A stretch of 64,000 nucleotides of DNA from Ecdyonurus torrentis (taxonomy: Eukaryota > Arthropoda > Insecta > Ephemeroptera > Heptageniidae). Position 1 is the first letter of the stretch; each line of letters opens with the position of its first letter. This document shows positions 10,530 to 30,300 of this stretch, one piece after another. Location: contig OX439136.1 in the NCBI GenBank assembly GCA_949318235.1, forward strand, positions 4,775,358-4,839,357, in the 5' to 3' direction. The position numbers were made by a program, and so were the translations under genes. Below the pieces are notes generated by a model. The model made no database searches and was not told where the DNA came from. It saw only the letters and a list, made by a program, of their open reading frames with translations.

Positions 10530-10710
10530 CTTGTGATTGGCTAATTTTTGTAAACAACCCCCCGTGAAAGCCAATGAGAGCGCACTTACCGTGACCGATT
10601 GAATTTGCGGCATCCTTTGAAAATATCGTAAGAAATGTGTTTGGGAGGGAAGAAATGGCATCTTTTTCCACAAAACTGGAATCTTCGGAAAGTGATAATT
10701 TTTTATAAAT
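10530..10710 (+). promoter_or_regulatory. Likely promoter and 5' UTR of the THAP transposase gene
   Basis: A locally GC-richer stretch just before the ATG at 10711. It has an inverted CCAAT box (ATTGG at 10536-10540) and a forward CCAAT (10571-10575). No TATA box or start site can be fixed by eye. Confidence 0.3.
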
Positions 10711-15796
<5,086 letters not shown>

Positions 15797-16660
15797 GCTA
15801 AGTAACTGTATGTATCATATGCCTATATATTTTGTCCAGTGATTACCCATTTGCCAACATTATAAAAGACTTGCATTATTAAATTATTCATGATTACCAT
15901 GCAATACTATATATAATGATTCGATGCTTTTTCCTATGGAAAAACGAGTTGGATCACAAAGTTTGCAACTAGAAAATAATAATAATGCATGTCTTATATT
16001 GTGATAGTTATTCCATTTCATTGATGTGATAACAGTAATATATATAATAATTATTATGTATACATACAATAATTTAATTACACTAAATAATATTTAGTGT
16101 AATTAAAATTATTGTTATGCATAAATATATATACGTAAACAGTTTATTTATTTGTTACTATGCACATACATTATAAATATGAATGTCAATTTTAATTTGT
16201 ATCTCCAATAAATAGACTTGTAATTATTTGTATTTGATATTTTTATAATTGCACTCACCTATAATAAAGTGTATCTCTCATTTTCACATGTCGCACAGCT
16301 GCATTACAAAAAAAAAGTCCATTCATTTGTTTTGTTTGTTTATTATATATTATCACACACTTGTTTTCACCTCTTTTGTCTTCAATCACTTGTAACAATA
16401 TATTAAGGCTTTATTTATTTAAGTTTTAACATTAATAACTTGTTACTTACATATTTTTAAACGAAAATAAAAAGTACCACAATATGAACAAAAATGGTAG
16501 CATTGCATTTATTATAATTTATTACTTATATACAGCAAATTTCACTTACAAAGCATTCACAACAATAGTTTGGAATACAGTCAATAATAATTGGTACTTT
16601 TTAGCACTAAGAAACCTGGCAATAATTTTAATTTAATTTTCAAATGTAGGCCTCAATGTT
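15797..16660. other. 3' UTR and intergenic DNA after the THAP gene
   Basis: AT-rich without a reading frame I trust. It contains AATAAA at 16207-16212 and a clean palindrome around 16068-16117 (ATTACACTAAATAATATTTA and onward), which may be a terminator-like hairpin or a tiny MITE. Confidence 0.5.
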
Positions 16661-16689
16661 AATCAAGTGCGTTTATTTTGTAACTTGAT

Positions 16690-17148
16690 CGAAATGGGCA
16701 AAATCAGCTGTGAAAAAATGGTTTAAACTGCCGGCGCCGAATCAACTGCTACGACGCGGCAACAACGACGAAATTTTATTTCAGCGCCCCCTACTGACGA
16801 AGCATAGGAGTGAAACTACCATCTCTTCTTATATCATGGTTGAATGTTTGAATTGATTCGAAGAAACAGCGCGCTTGAGTTATACCAACTATATAAGACC
16901 GAAATTTAGTAAAATTGATCCTGCGATCTGAGAGTGCTCGTCACTCTTTTAGTTTGTTTGTTTGTTGTTTGTTTGTTAAATACCTCCAGTTGGGGTTATA
17001 TGGCCTTAGGTAAATATACCTTAAGGCCAGCACTTTTTTCTTCTTTCTTTTTTTTTTTCCGATTTCAAATTCAGTTTGCAACCCTGAATAGCCAGCTGTT
17101 CAAAAATAAATTTTGGATTTCTTGCTTGCCGACAAGAAGTGCTCAAAA
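16690..17148 (+). promoter_or_regulatory. Probable promoter and 5' UTR of TXNDC5
   Basis: A short GC-richer stretch (16730-16810, for example CGGCGCCGAATC and CAGCGCCCCCTACTGACG) stands out from AT-rich surroundings before the ATG at 17149. A transcription start cannot be placed by eye. Confidence 0.3.
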
Positions 17149-20059
17149 ATGGTCAAATTTAGTGTTTTTACTATATTTTTGTTAATAGTTGTCAGTATTT
17201 TAGCTCATGAAGATGCTGAGGAAAGTATACAATACTCAACTGATAAATTTAAAGAATTAGTTCCGAAGAAAAATCATTTTATTATGTTTTACGCCCCTTG
17301 GTAAGAATCATATTTTTTTTAACAGCAATAATCGTCATGATCACATTTTTTTTCCCTAAATGAGTTGGTGTTTTTATTTATAATATATTTTTACTTTATT
17401 TTAGGTGTGATCATTGTAAAAGATTAGCTCCAGCTTGGAATGAATTATCTAAAAAATTCAAATCAAAGGAAACTGCTGACGTTGCAATAGCCAAAGTCGA
17501 TTGTACAGTGGAAACCGCTCTTTGTTCCGAGCACGATGTCACTGGTTATCCCACGTAAGTAATTTTTATATTATAGATTGAATTTGAGTTGTGGGCACTT
17601 ATAATTAAAGGTTGTATGATGCACACAATGCGTATGTTTGATACAAGTATGAAATCGGTGTCGAAAGTTGAAATTTTGTTGTGTACCGGTAGGTTGTGTT
17701 GTGTGTACACATTAGCATAGCATAGCCAGGATTTTGCAATGGGAGTGGTCCGCCTAATAGTGAGCATGGTTAAAGGAGGGAAACCACCTTCTTTGCCCAT
17801 GCTTTTTCAGACCTGACGGGGTCTCAGACCAAAACACGGCTCCCCTGACTATGCCCTTTTGTATGTAGAATGCGTTGTATTTTTTTATCATACATACTTT
17901 TTGAAAATAGAAAATAAATAGAGTATGGTAATTGTATACTGTACTGTACTAGTTATTGGCATGCTTGACACAATTATCGGCGGTGTCTGTTACTTTTTTG
18001 TAATACGTTTTACTCATTTGAGAGTTTTGAAAATTTTACAGAAAAATGATTGCTTAAGAATCTCTTTTGTGCTAAAATTTCAAAGCCCTAAAATTAGTGG
18101 AAGGTATTAAAAAAAAAAAAAAAAAATACAACTGCCGATATCTGCAGCCTTCCGATAATTAATACAATTAGGTACCATATCTTTAAGTAGCATACATGAT
18201 ATGTATCTGTTACCCAGATATGTTACTTTATCAGTTAATTGCCTATATCCATCATGTAGGAATAAGTTACAAACAATTATACAGTATTATTATTATTTTT
18301 TGCCACCTAGCTGTTCTCTACCTTGGCCTGTGCTATCTTTGTAGCTATGTTGCAACATTCAAGATTTTTTCATATATCCCATGCTTATTTGTAACTTATT
18401 CCTGAGTGTTTTATTAATCCATATCATATAATACAATATAATTAACATATTTGATATTTCAGATTGAAATTCTTCAAAGTTGGCGAGAATGAAGGTTTGA
18501 AATTCCGTGGTTCTCGAGATCTCAGCTCATTGAGTTCATATGTTTATGAACAGATTGGAAAAGGGGTAATTATTTTATTACATATGTACATAGTTGATCA
18601 AAAGGGAAATAATCAAAATATTTTCTTTTAGTACATAAATTGAAATGGAAAATTTTATCAAATAGAACATGGGGGGGGGGGGGGGGGGGGCTAAAAAAAC
18701 TATAGGATCAAGATGTAACTATAATAAATCAGATCATAAGAAACCTAATTTTGCTTGCATTTTTGCACATGCGTTGTGTGACTGGGACCTGGCTGCCGTC
18801 AAATTGGCCATAGCAAGGTGTATTTCTGTCAATAGAATTGTTACTATTTTATTTATTAAACACCAAGGTGTACTTATACATATATATTTACATTGCACTC
18901 TATAAGTCTACATTTTTGCATATTGACTTAATGATAGGGTCCGAGATGGACAATGAAGTAAGTGGTACCTAGTACATAGGCCACTACATAATACACATAC
19001 ACATTTATCATTACACTCGTGATATTCTTTAATCTGACAGATTACATGGTGGAAACCATGCACCGCATAACGGGTAATAACATGACTGTCTGTACAGTTT
19101 GGGCCTTTCCACCCATTAATATTAAATGCAGGGGTATTATAGAAGGCCAGGCTGATATCTTCAGTTTTACTTAATCTATCCTTAATAAATTTAATGTAAT
19201 TATCTGTTTTTAATAGTTTAAATTTCAATTGTAGTTCCGTTACAAATAACTCCTCCCCTGCTAGCTCATAAACCAGCCTTGACGATGTAAATTTTGATAG
19301 GCAAAGTACTGGTACCCGTTTTAGGTATGTACCGAGACTTAACAGATTCTAAAATTTTCAAGTCTGTTATAGACATATATGACCAGAAATTTATTGTAAC
19401 ATTCATCTCTAGCAAAGTGATAACCCCTGTTTTAATTTCCTGAAATACCAATACATCTTGTTTAGGGGTGAAAAGCTGGTCAAAATTATGTATTTCGGCA
19501 TAAATCCAGGTTAAATAGGTATGATGGACCTTTTTACATTGCGATTGGTTCCAGAATGACGCCATCAAAACTGATCAGCTGGGTGGTTTAAGGGCGGATC
19601 TTTTTTAAAAACCTGTGAGTGGGCCCCTCACAGTAACTTATACAGTAAGTTATTTCCTATACTGAGAATGTCAGATCAAATGTGTGCCACATTGCGATTG
19701 ACAGAGACTGTAGAACTAGATGTTGCCATTTGAAGTAACGTTCCGCGTCTAGTTCTGCAGTCTCCGCCAGTCGCAATGTGGCACACATTTGATCTGACAT
19801 TCTCAGTATATGAGATAACTTACTGTTTAAGATACTTTGTGGATAATATAGGATGGAGTGTGATAACAAATTGCATGTGAAGCGAGTAACTTTTAATTTT
19901 AATTAACGTAATTATTTTAATTAATTTAGAGACTTCTATTTTCCTATCCTTAAGCATTGCAGAATCATTATTAATTTTTGAGAACGCTACAGCACTTAGG
20001 TATAATAATAATAAATGAGGAATCTCAGTATAGTTACATTTTTTTTTTTATTCTGTACC

Positions 20060-20090
<31 letters not shown>

Positions 20091-23000
20091 AGAAGTTTTC
20101 ATTGCCAGTAACATTATAGTATTTACACTTTTATGAGTTTTATCAGTAGTCCAAAAGTGGGCGGATTCAGAAGATATGTAGAATAAAGTGGGGAGAGGCG
20201 GGGAAAAAAAAATAATACAGCCATCTGCTCTGACCTTTATCAGTTTAAAATTAAAGTGTTGAAAATACTCTCTAATATTCAAGACGTATTCTGTGTTCTA
20301 AAATCTAAAACAATTCTTTGCATATTTATATATAAGCCTACCGGTATATTTTTTTTACTATCAATCGTTGCTTAGTTGATTTTTCATTAAATTTACAATG
20401 CTGTGTAGTGTTGTTTGTAAACCCTGTTTTCTTGCTTCAAAAAATTCACATTATATTTAAATAACCATAGTTGATCATCATTTTAGGAGCAGAAAACATG
20501 CTCTTAAGAAAACCATGCACTTTTTTTTCTTTTTTTTTTTAAATTTTGTGCAGTTTGACAAAAAAAAAAAAAAAAAAAAAAAAGTACATAAGCTGTAACT
20601 TTAAGAGGTTGTGGTTGCCATTTAAATGCATGCTAGTTGAGAAAGTTATTAAGGGTTGTACTCAGATGTCTTGTATCTCAAAATTTAAAAAGAAAACTTG
20701 GAAACTTTATGATGACATTTGAAATTTAATAGTAACAGCTACCTATGATAAAGTTTTCAGATCCCGTGATCATCAGATAAGAGAGAATATAATTATTGAA
20801 ATTAACATGGGCTCTTATGAGACTAACACTTCAAAAAAATCATAATTTAAAATCTAGCATGGTGACCCCCCAATTTTGTTTTACATTTTTGCAGATACCG
20901 CAGATACCATATCGACTATCAAGGATAGTAAATGGCCGCCAGCATTTTTATATTGTTCAAATTTACATCGTAATATCACCACAGCACAAATTTGAAAAAA
21001 AAAAAAAAAAAGAAGAAGAAGAAGACCAACACCCTCGTAATGTGTACATATTGGACAATAAATGTATCGAGTTTTAAAATTTCAAATTTTAATTGTAAAG
21101 TTAAAAATCCTGGGGGCCTTTTACTATCCATGATGATTGATATCCTAATGTATCACTTTCAAAATTCTAGACTTTTCTTTCTTTACAATTTTTTAGTTAA
21201 ATCCCGTAGTAACTGATTTCCCACCCTAAACTACACGACAGAAATAATTTAGTGAAAGTACTTGATATCTTCTTTTGTTAACTCTAATTAAGCCATGATA
21301 AAAATTAATTAATTTAATTTGTTTTTGTTACAGATTGAGGACTCTAATGCTCCTAATTTATCTCAAGATGATGATAAATTATATGAATTGGGTGAAGATA
21401 CATTCCATGATCATGTGAGCACAGGAAAACATTTTATCAAATTTTATGCTCCATGGTGTGGACATTGTCAGGTAAGAATACTTTAAAGCCATAGACCACC
21501 ATAAAACTACATGTGCTTTTTAATCAATAAACACGAAATGGGATCTTCAAAACTGATGATAATTTTTACCAGAATGTTAATGTAGCCCTACGAGAGAGCG
21601 TGAAAATACTGTAATGTTTGCAATTTGCGTGACTATTCATGTTTCTGACATCAGAAACATGCAAAAATTAGTAAAAAATGTTGTGCGGGTTGCATTAATC
21701 AAAATTTTATTATTGCTGCTATGGAGCTACAGTTGGGTTTTGAGACAAACTAAAGTTTTTTATGTAAGTCCCATCAAGTGTTTTTGTGATATAAATGCTT
21801 ATGTTTTCTTCTGGTATATTCCTTTAATATACTAAAATAGAATTATCAGGTTCTTAAATACCCCCCTCCCCCCTTTTTCAATTGCTTATTCTGATGGAAA
21901 TTTATTAAGGATAATAAACAATCATTATAGGGTAAAATTAAATAAAAATGAATGAGGAATCTGACAAAGGCTGTATTGACTAATAAAGGAACAACTGTTT
22001 AGAGAGCGAAGTGATTTTGTCACACCCACTTCCGTTTTGATGTACTGCACATGCATAGTAATTAGAAACAGTAGCAGATGTGAAAGAAATTGCTTAAAAT
22101 ATCTTAGCTTTAAGTCAAAACAATAAAAACAAAGATATGTTATTTGGTTCAGGTTTTGAATGTGAAGGAAGGAGTTGAAAATGAGCACATCATTTAATTT
22201 CTTTCCGTCACATTCAAAAACTGAACCAAATAAAATATCTTGGTTTTTATTGTTTTGACTTAAAGCTAAGATGTTTATCTAGGGCACCCACTAGTTTAAA
22301 ACTTCTTAAACATCTCAGAAAATGGTTTAAAAAATTATTAAACATAAATTCGATTGCAGCGCCACCTGCCTGAACTGCTACATAACCCATTCCCCCTTAA
22401 GGAAAAAAAAAAAAACATCGCAGTTAGAATCAATAGTTAAGAAAAGGATAGAATTATCAAAAAGGGCCTTTACCACAGTAGAAGTTATATGGAGAGGTCG
22501 AGGTCTAACAAGTCACAAAATTTAATTTACAAAAATGTTCATAACTGAGAGCTTTTGTCATATATTGTCATACAATACTATATAAAAGCTCTCAGTTATG
22601 AACATTTTTGTAACTATAACTCTGTGCCACATGAGACCTCAACCTTCCCATAGAACTTGTACTGTGGTAAGGTTGTTGCTGGCAATTTTATTCTTTTCTT
22701 TATTATTAAAAAGAAAGAATAAGGGAAACAATAAAGCTCAAGATAGTGGTCATTTCTTTTAGGCTCCGCCTGTAGGATAGCGTTCATAAAGTTAGCACAG
22801 TCTAAACTCGTATCGCTGCGACACAAAAAGCGATAAATTGGGCTGTCGTAGGCTTAAGCACCTTGCCTTGATGTCAGTAACTAGTTGCAGATATTAATGG
22901 CACAGTTTACACTTTGTAAATATTTGTGTTCACTATGCCATCAATATCATCAGCTATTGATATCATCATGGCAAGGCATGCATTTTTATTCTTTCCTTTG

Positions 23001-23716
23001 ATAACAAAATATTATAACAAATGGGTATTGAAACAAATCTTAATAATAGGGTGTGTTCCCATGATGAAATTCTGAATGCTTTTCGATGCTCTTCTTGAAC
23101 AATGAATAACATTGCTCAGAATAGAAATTTTCTTGCATACTTGAAAAACTAATTCAACCTGTTAACAGCATCTATGCTCTTAAAAATATTGCGAAGTATT
23201 TTGAAACTGGCAAAATGAATCATTTTTCAATACTGGCCCATGTTATTTAGCACTCACTTATGACGTCGACTTTAGCTTGAATGTAACGACCCTATAAAAC
23301 TAATAGTAAAAAGTATTTTCTTTTCTTAAATCAATTTACAAGATCCAACTAAGCCCTTATCAACTGGTGATATTAAATATTTGCATTATCATATTTATAA
23401 TCATTAACGGCGATTTTTTTTTTCACATACCGTATTTTATATTTAGGTATACAATGTATTTAAATCGATAAGAGAATAATAATAATGGTATAAAGTTATT
23501 AATTTCAGTTTGATATCAAAAATACAAGTTAAATACTTTACTGTAAGTACAGTAGTTAAATTAATATAAACAATGATTAAAATAAGCTTTTTATTATTAT
23601 TAGGTATTATTATAGTATGTATTTGAAATATGTAGTTAATAAACAGAAACTTTTACTATTATTATTTATTTTTACAATTTTTTTATCGTATTTCAAGGGT
23701 AAAAATGTCATGCTAC

Positions 23717-23748
<32 letters not shown>

Positions 23749-24273
23749 CAGGAAATGAAGCCTTAGTCGAGACAAAGGTAAATTATTATAATTTTTTTAT
23801 TCTGCATATACAACAAAAATTTTAAAAACAATGACATGACATGTATTGCTCTTTATCTCTTTTTTTTTTATCATAACAAGAAATTTACACTGACATTTTT
23901 TTTTCTTTTTTTATATTATTTATTTATTATAAAAATAGTGTGACTTGATTATTATAATTATTTTAAACACACTATTATTTATGCTTATTTGTCAAAACAA
24001 AAGAAAAAAACTTTGTTGTGGAAATAAAAACAAATATTTATTAAAAATATTAAGAGTTTATTCACTAGTGCAAGAAATTTAATTGCATGTAATATTAATT
24101 TAATTAATTAATTTAATTAATTTAAAACTATAACAATAAATTTATTATAGCTTGCAGATATGGCTCAATGTAAACAAACTTTAATAAATAAATAAATATC
24201 AAAACTATTTACAGTCAATTTATTACATGAAAATTAAAAAAAAAAAAATTTCATGAAAATTGCATTGGCAAAT

Positions 24274-24314
<41 letters not shown>

Positions 24315-27300
24315 GCTACATTTATTTCATAATAGGGTAAATGTTAGTTACTAGAACTGCAAAAAATTATGCTTGAGAACAAAATATTTATTTTGTGTAC
24401 AGTAATTATATTTGCTGGTAGCAAAATAGGTATTTCATAGTAGAGTGGATGGAAGGAGAGATAGTGGAAGGCCTAAAACATCATGGTCTGAGGTGGTTGG
24501 AAGATGTTTGAAAAATAAGAATGTACGCAGTATGAAATGCAAAAGGAACTGTATGAAACAAGGTATGAGACTGGAGGAAGCAAGTGAAGTATGTCAGGAT
24601 AGGAAGTTGTGGAGGTCTATCACTGGGTCAGGATAAAACATCTGTGTTGTTGGCTTACCCCGAAAGGGATTATAGTGTCATGATACGTATGTATGTATAT
24701 TTACTGTGCAGTGTAGCATAAATTATGTTGTAATAAACAAATGTTTCAAATGGACATTGGGCATTATAGCAGACCAATTGACAATATTAATTAATACCAT
24801 CCCCCCCCCCCCTCCCTCATTTTTATATCAATTACTTCATTTTATTATTAGTTTATTTGCTTTTAATATTTGTTTGTTTTATTGTAATATTATACTTTAT
24901 ATTTGTTTACAGAAACTTGCACCAACATGGGAAGAACTAGCACAATCACGTAAAGACAACAAAGTAACAATATGTAAAGTAGATTGTACTGTACATAGAT
25001 CTATATGTAATGAATTTGAAGTAAAAGGATATCCTACGATGTTATGGTTTGAAGATGGAAAGAAGACTGAAAAATATCAAGGATCTCGTACAATTGCTGA
25101 TCTACAAGATTTTATATCTCGTATGTCTGCAGTGGCTGAAGATCAAGATGATTCTGTACAAAAAGGAGAAGCAGAGGATGCAGCTTCAAATCCAGTTTTG
25201 GTGCTGACTGGACCTACTTTTGAGCATGGAACTAGCACTGGCCTCAGCTTCGTCAAATTTTTTGCACCATGGTATATTTTTTCTTTGTTTTTGTTGAGAT
25301 ATATGAGATTTTATAAGAAACCTGATACATAGTTAACAATATACATTGTAGGTATACTTTTGTTATTTAAGAATTTTTGTTATAATGTTAATCAAATATG
25401 ATGATCAAACCACAATTAATTTAAAGGAATATTTATTAAACTATTTCAACAATGCAAATATAATTCAAATGCATCAGGTTTCCTAGCATCTCATATTTCT
25501 CAACTAATCTCATTTTTGTAGTTAGTATAATTTTTGTGCTTTTTATTAACTATTAATATTGCTGTAGTATAGATACCTACACAATAGGACAAAAAAAAAA
25601 AAAATCTCTGATATTAGAAGAAAAAAAAAAAAAAAAAAAAAAAAAAAAACAGTTTAACGAGTAAAGCACTTTACATGGTAAATTATATTATGTAAAAATC
25701 TATAATTAACGAAACAAAAATAATGAAATATAAGATTACTGCAAGCTATTTAGGCTGCGAAATACAGAAACGATGGCATTTATTTATTTTCTTCTGAAAT
25801 ACACATTCATGGCATTTTTTTTTTGTTTCTTTAATTAAATATTTTTTAATGTAATTAAAATTTCCATGTAACGAGATTTAATTTTTAAACTGTTTTCTTG
25901 CCTTGGCTTTATTATAGTTCTGTATGACACATTCACAAAATATGGGGTTATAACAATCATTTAACTGGTGGGACACAAAATCATATCACTGCTTAAATGA
26001 ACTGAATTTTGTTATGCAGAAATTTTGAATGATATGAAAACCTTTTTAAACACAATGTTAAGAACACAGCCCATCCCAGAGTTCCACTTAATATCTAGAT
26101 CACCAACTAGTTAAAAAGTTAACCCTAAAGTATTATTCACATGACGGTGCGTCGACGAGCGTTACAAAGCTGGAACCTGGAACAATATAAACAATTGAAG
26201 CCGTTCAAATGTAATTTGCAAAAAATATGTGAATGTCCCCATTTGTTTACTTTATACCAGCTTTGTAACGCGCGTCAACGCACGTTAACGCATGTCAAAT
26301 TTATGCGTCATGTGAATAATACTTAAGCTTAAGTTAGTTGAGGTTCTTGAGTGAGAATTTAAAGTCATATTTAGGCACTATTATGGCCACTGCGGGCTTT
26401 TAGCAAGCTTGTGATTGAAACTTTGATGAGATTTTCTCATGAAAGTGATCAACTTAACTTTCAATAACTTGTGTATTGTTAGTAGAAATTGAATTTTTAG
26501 GTCAAAACAGTTGTTTATCTGTTGGCTTCATAGATATATAGGTTGCTTGTTTTACATTTATGTAAATTTTGGAATTTGTCCTAATATTCCGTACAATTAC
26601 AAGTAGAAATAAAATATTAAACTCACAGTAAGTTGTATTGCAGGTAAAGAATTTATGATTTTTGTAGTCACAACCACCACTGTCAATTTAAGGAAAAAAC
26701 CATCGCGGTTAGGATCAATGATAAAGAAAAGGATAGAAAAACCAGCAAGGGCCTTACCACAGTAGAAGTTCTATGGAGAGGTCGAGGTCTTGCATGGCAC
26801 AGTATAATGTTATAAAAGTTTCTTTATAACTGAGAGCTTTCGTCATATGATAATGACATTATCAATCAAAAGAGAAAATTACTTGAGCACATCACTGTCA
26901 AGACAAGACACTGCTCAGTGATGTGCTCAAGTAATTTTCTCTTTTGATTGATAATGTCATTATCATATGACGAAAGCTCTCAGTTATAAAGAAACTTTTA
27001 TAACATTATACTGTGCCATGCAAGACCTCGACCTCTCCATAGAACTTCTACTGTGGTAAGGCCCTTGCTGGTTTTTCTATCCTTTTCACAACCACCACTG
27101 TGACATTAAAGTCAGATCTCCATAGTAATTAGTAATTAGTTTACTGATCTATATAATACCATTCGAATCAATACATTTTTCTCATAGAAATTGGTTATTT
27201 TATATCTTTGCATGTAAGCTTTGGTGGGCAGTAAATAATTAAGAGTTTTTGTTTTTTAATTTTATTTTAAAGTTTTAATTATTGTTATTTTTCAAATCTT

Positions 27301-30300
27301 ATATTTTTAATTTATCTGTGTAACTAACATTTTATATTACACTTCTTGTTTTTGCTTCTTTTTTTATGTATTAACTAAACAACTTTGTCTTTATATATAT
27401 GAAGTTTTAAATTCATTCTAGTAAAAATAATTGACACTTGATTAAGAAAAGTGAAGAATATTTGACCTCAATACTTGAAAAATAAATAGATAAAAAAATA
27501 TAATTATGCATAAAAAAATAAAAATAATAATAATATAAATGAGGAAAGGGACGTGAGCATTGCGTCACTTCTCTTTTTTCCATTTTGGTTAATTCTCTGT
27601 TTTTCTATCAAGACTTATCAAAACACTTTCTTATACTTATAAATACTTATGTTGTCAAAGGAAATAATAGGGTGTGTGAACATGACATCATAATAAATAC
27701 ACTTCGATGCCATACTTGAGCAACAAATAACATTGCTTATCATAGGACAAACGTGGATTATTAGCTATATTTCCTTTGGAAAATAAGTAATTCTTTGTCA
27801 TGTTATTTTTTTTTCTGGCATACTTAAAAACCTAATTCAACTTTTTAATAGCATAAATTCTCTCTCTCTCTCTCTAAAAAAAAAAAAAAAAACAAAAAAA
27901 AAACTGCTTAGTATTTTTAAATGGCCCATGTTATTTAGTACTCAATTATGGCTTTAACTTTAATATTAATGCAACCACCCTATAGAAAAACCAACAAGTG
28001 CCTTTTTCCCAAAATCAAGTTTATAGCTAGTTGAAGATCTTGATTGCACACAGGGTCGGACTGGCAATCAAGGGGCCTCGTCCGAAAAAGGGGTGTAACA
28101 CCCTCTTTAGGGGCCACAAAGGGGGCGTAACACCGTAGTTACGCCCCTTTTTGGGCCTTAGGGGCCTCCAAACAGGAGGGGCCACGTCCGCAATTGCGGA
28201 CTTGCTCTTATGGCCAGTCCGAGCCTGATTGCACAGTTAACACAAATATGTGCATTGATTAAGATGTTTTGCCGTCATCTTCTTCAGTTGCTTAGAGTTC
28301 AACGTAATCAATGTAAATATTTGTGTTAACTGTACTACCAAAATCCTCACCTATCTATGGACTTCATTGTGGTAAGGTGCTTGTTGGTTTTCTTGTTCTT
28401 TCCTTTTATAATTCTTTTTATTTTTTAAATATAAGTTTAAGATAAGCCACTAGTCAATCAGAGAGCTAGTTTACTATCGCTGTCACAGCACACCACTGTA
28501 TCATTAGTTTTCAACATTTATATCAAATTATTGTAAAAAAAAGGTTATTTTTTGAACTGTCACTAATTTCTAATATTTATTGTTTGGTTACAGGTGCGGC
28601 CACTGCAAACGACTAGCGCCTACATGGGACGAACTAGCGTTAAAATTGCTGGCGGAACCCAATGTCCGAGTAGCAAAGGTGGATTGCACCCTGCCAGAGA
28701 ACAAAGAACTGTGCAACACTCAGGAGGTAAGACAGTACAAAATTATAAGGGTGCATGATGGAAACCTGCAGGGTCTTTTCACAGGAAAGAGATAGTTCAG
28801 TGCGAAAATCTCGTTAGAGCAGCAAAAAAAATAAGTAGCTTTTATCCCAATACTCATAGAAACGGAGTATGAGTTTGTGTGTGTGCCTTTGTTAGCTTTT
28901 TCAGATATGTAGAGAAACTAAATTATATAGGATTCTGAAATAACTATTTGATAAACCTGTATCCTTTCAATTTTATCATATCTATCCAATCTGGATGGTT
29001 TATTTACTTAGGAAAAATATTAAGGAACATAAACCATTGTGGTTAGATATAAGTATATATATATATATTTTTTTTTTTTTGAATTTGCCGTACCATAGTT
29101 AAGAGAGTCCTATAGTTCAGTGAAAATCTTGCTAGCAAGGAGATTAAAAAAAAAATTAAAAAAAAATACTAATCATGTTGGATAGCTTTTGGCAATAAAC
29201 TCTAAAAGAAAAAGAGTGTGTTTTGCCTTCGTCAGTCCTTACATGACATTTTTACTGTAGATGACTGACGTGAGCCTAAAAGCATTTGTTTTCCTGGATT
29301 TCAAATGATTATGTTACAAATTATTTTTTTCATTCAATCAAATTGAAATCCAGAAAAACAAAAAAAAAAAAGCTTTAAGTCTCGGGAAGCTACAATAAAA
29401 ATTTCAGCTCTGAGAAATAATTCAAACTTGAGTTGTAGCTGCTTCATTGCCTCATAAGAAAGCATGTTAAATGTAGACAGGAACACAAAGTTGTCTGCTA
29501 GCACTTTGTTAGTATTGTTGAGCTGTCAGTTTGTTTATTTTCACACTAACCTACTTTTGCAAGTCTTCTACTGAAAAAAAACAAAAAAAAAAAAAAAAAA
29601 CATGGCAATGCCTGAAATTTTACTACTATATAGGGTCCCTATGTTATATAAGACCAATTATTTTTTAATATTTTCTTAAACTTTGATCATAAGTAGTTTT
29701 TGCCATTGATTTTTGAAACATCAAAAAGTAATGGATCAATTTTTCAACTTACATCCTTCCAAAGTCTTAAAAGTTAAGTTTACAGAAACAAGTATATATG
29801 TATAGTATAAACAGATAAGTAAACAGAGTAAGTAAACTCTGAATTTAAAATTACAGTATTGAGCTCAGGTAACTACAAAACCTTTTATTTTGTGAAAAAT
29901 TAGCTAAAGTTTAATTGCCTTTGTGGTGCCATCTGAAGCACTATAGACCGCTTGCACTCATATTTAAGAGCCGCCATTTTGTTGGTCAGGAATACATAGG
30001 CCAGCATAGGAAAAACATCATTTTTATTTTTTTAATAGCAAAAGAAGCTTCAAACCTCAATCAAAGCCTTATTTCTAGCTCCTAATAAGCTCGAAGGATA
30101 TGAGAAAAATTTGTTGAGTTGAAATATACGATTTTTTATGTGAAAAATTAGGAAAAACGAAGTTTCCCCTATGCTGGACAATGCATTAGGCACCACAAAC
30201 ATGGCGACAAAGCGCAAGGATGTGCAAGGGGTCTATAGATTTATAAAGGGACTTGAAACACGTAATAGGAACATTGTTTTTAAATATAAGGTAGCCCAGT

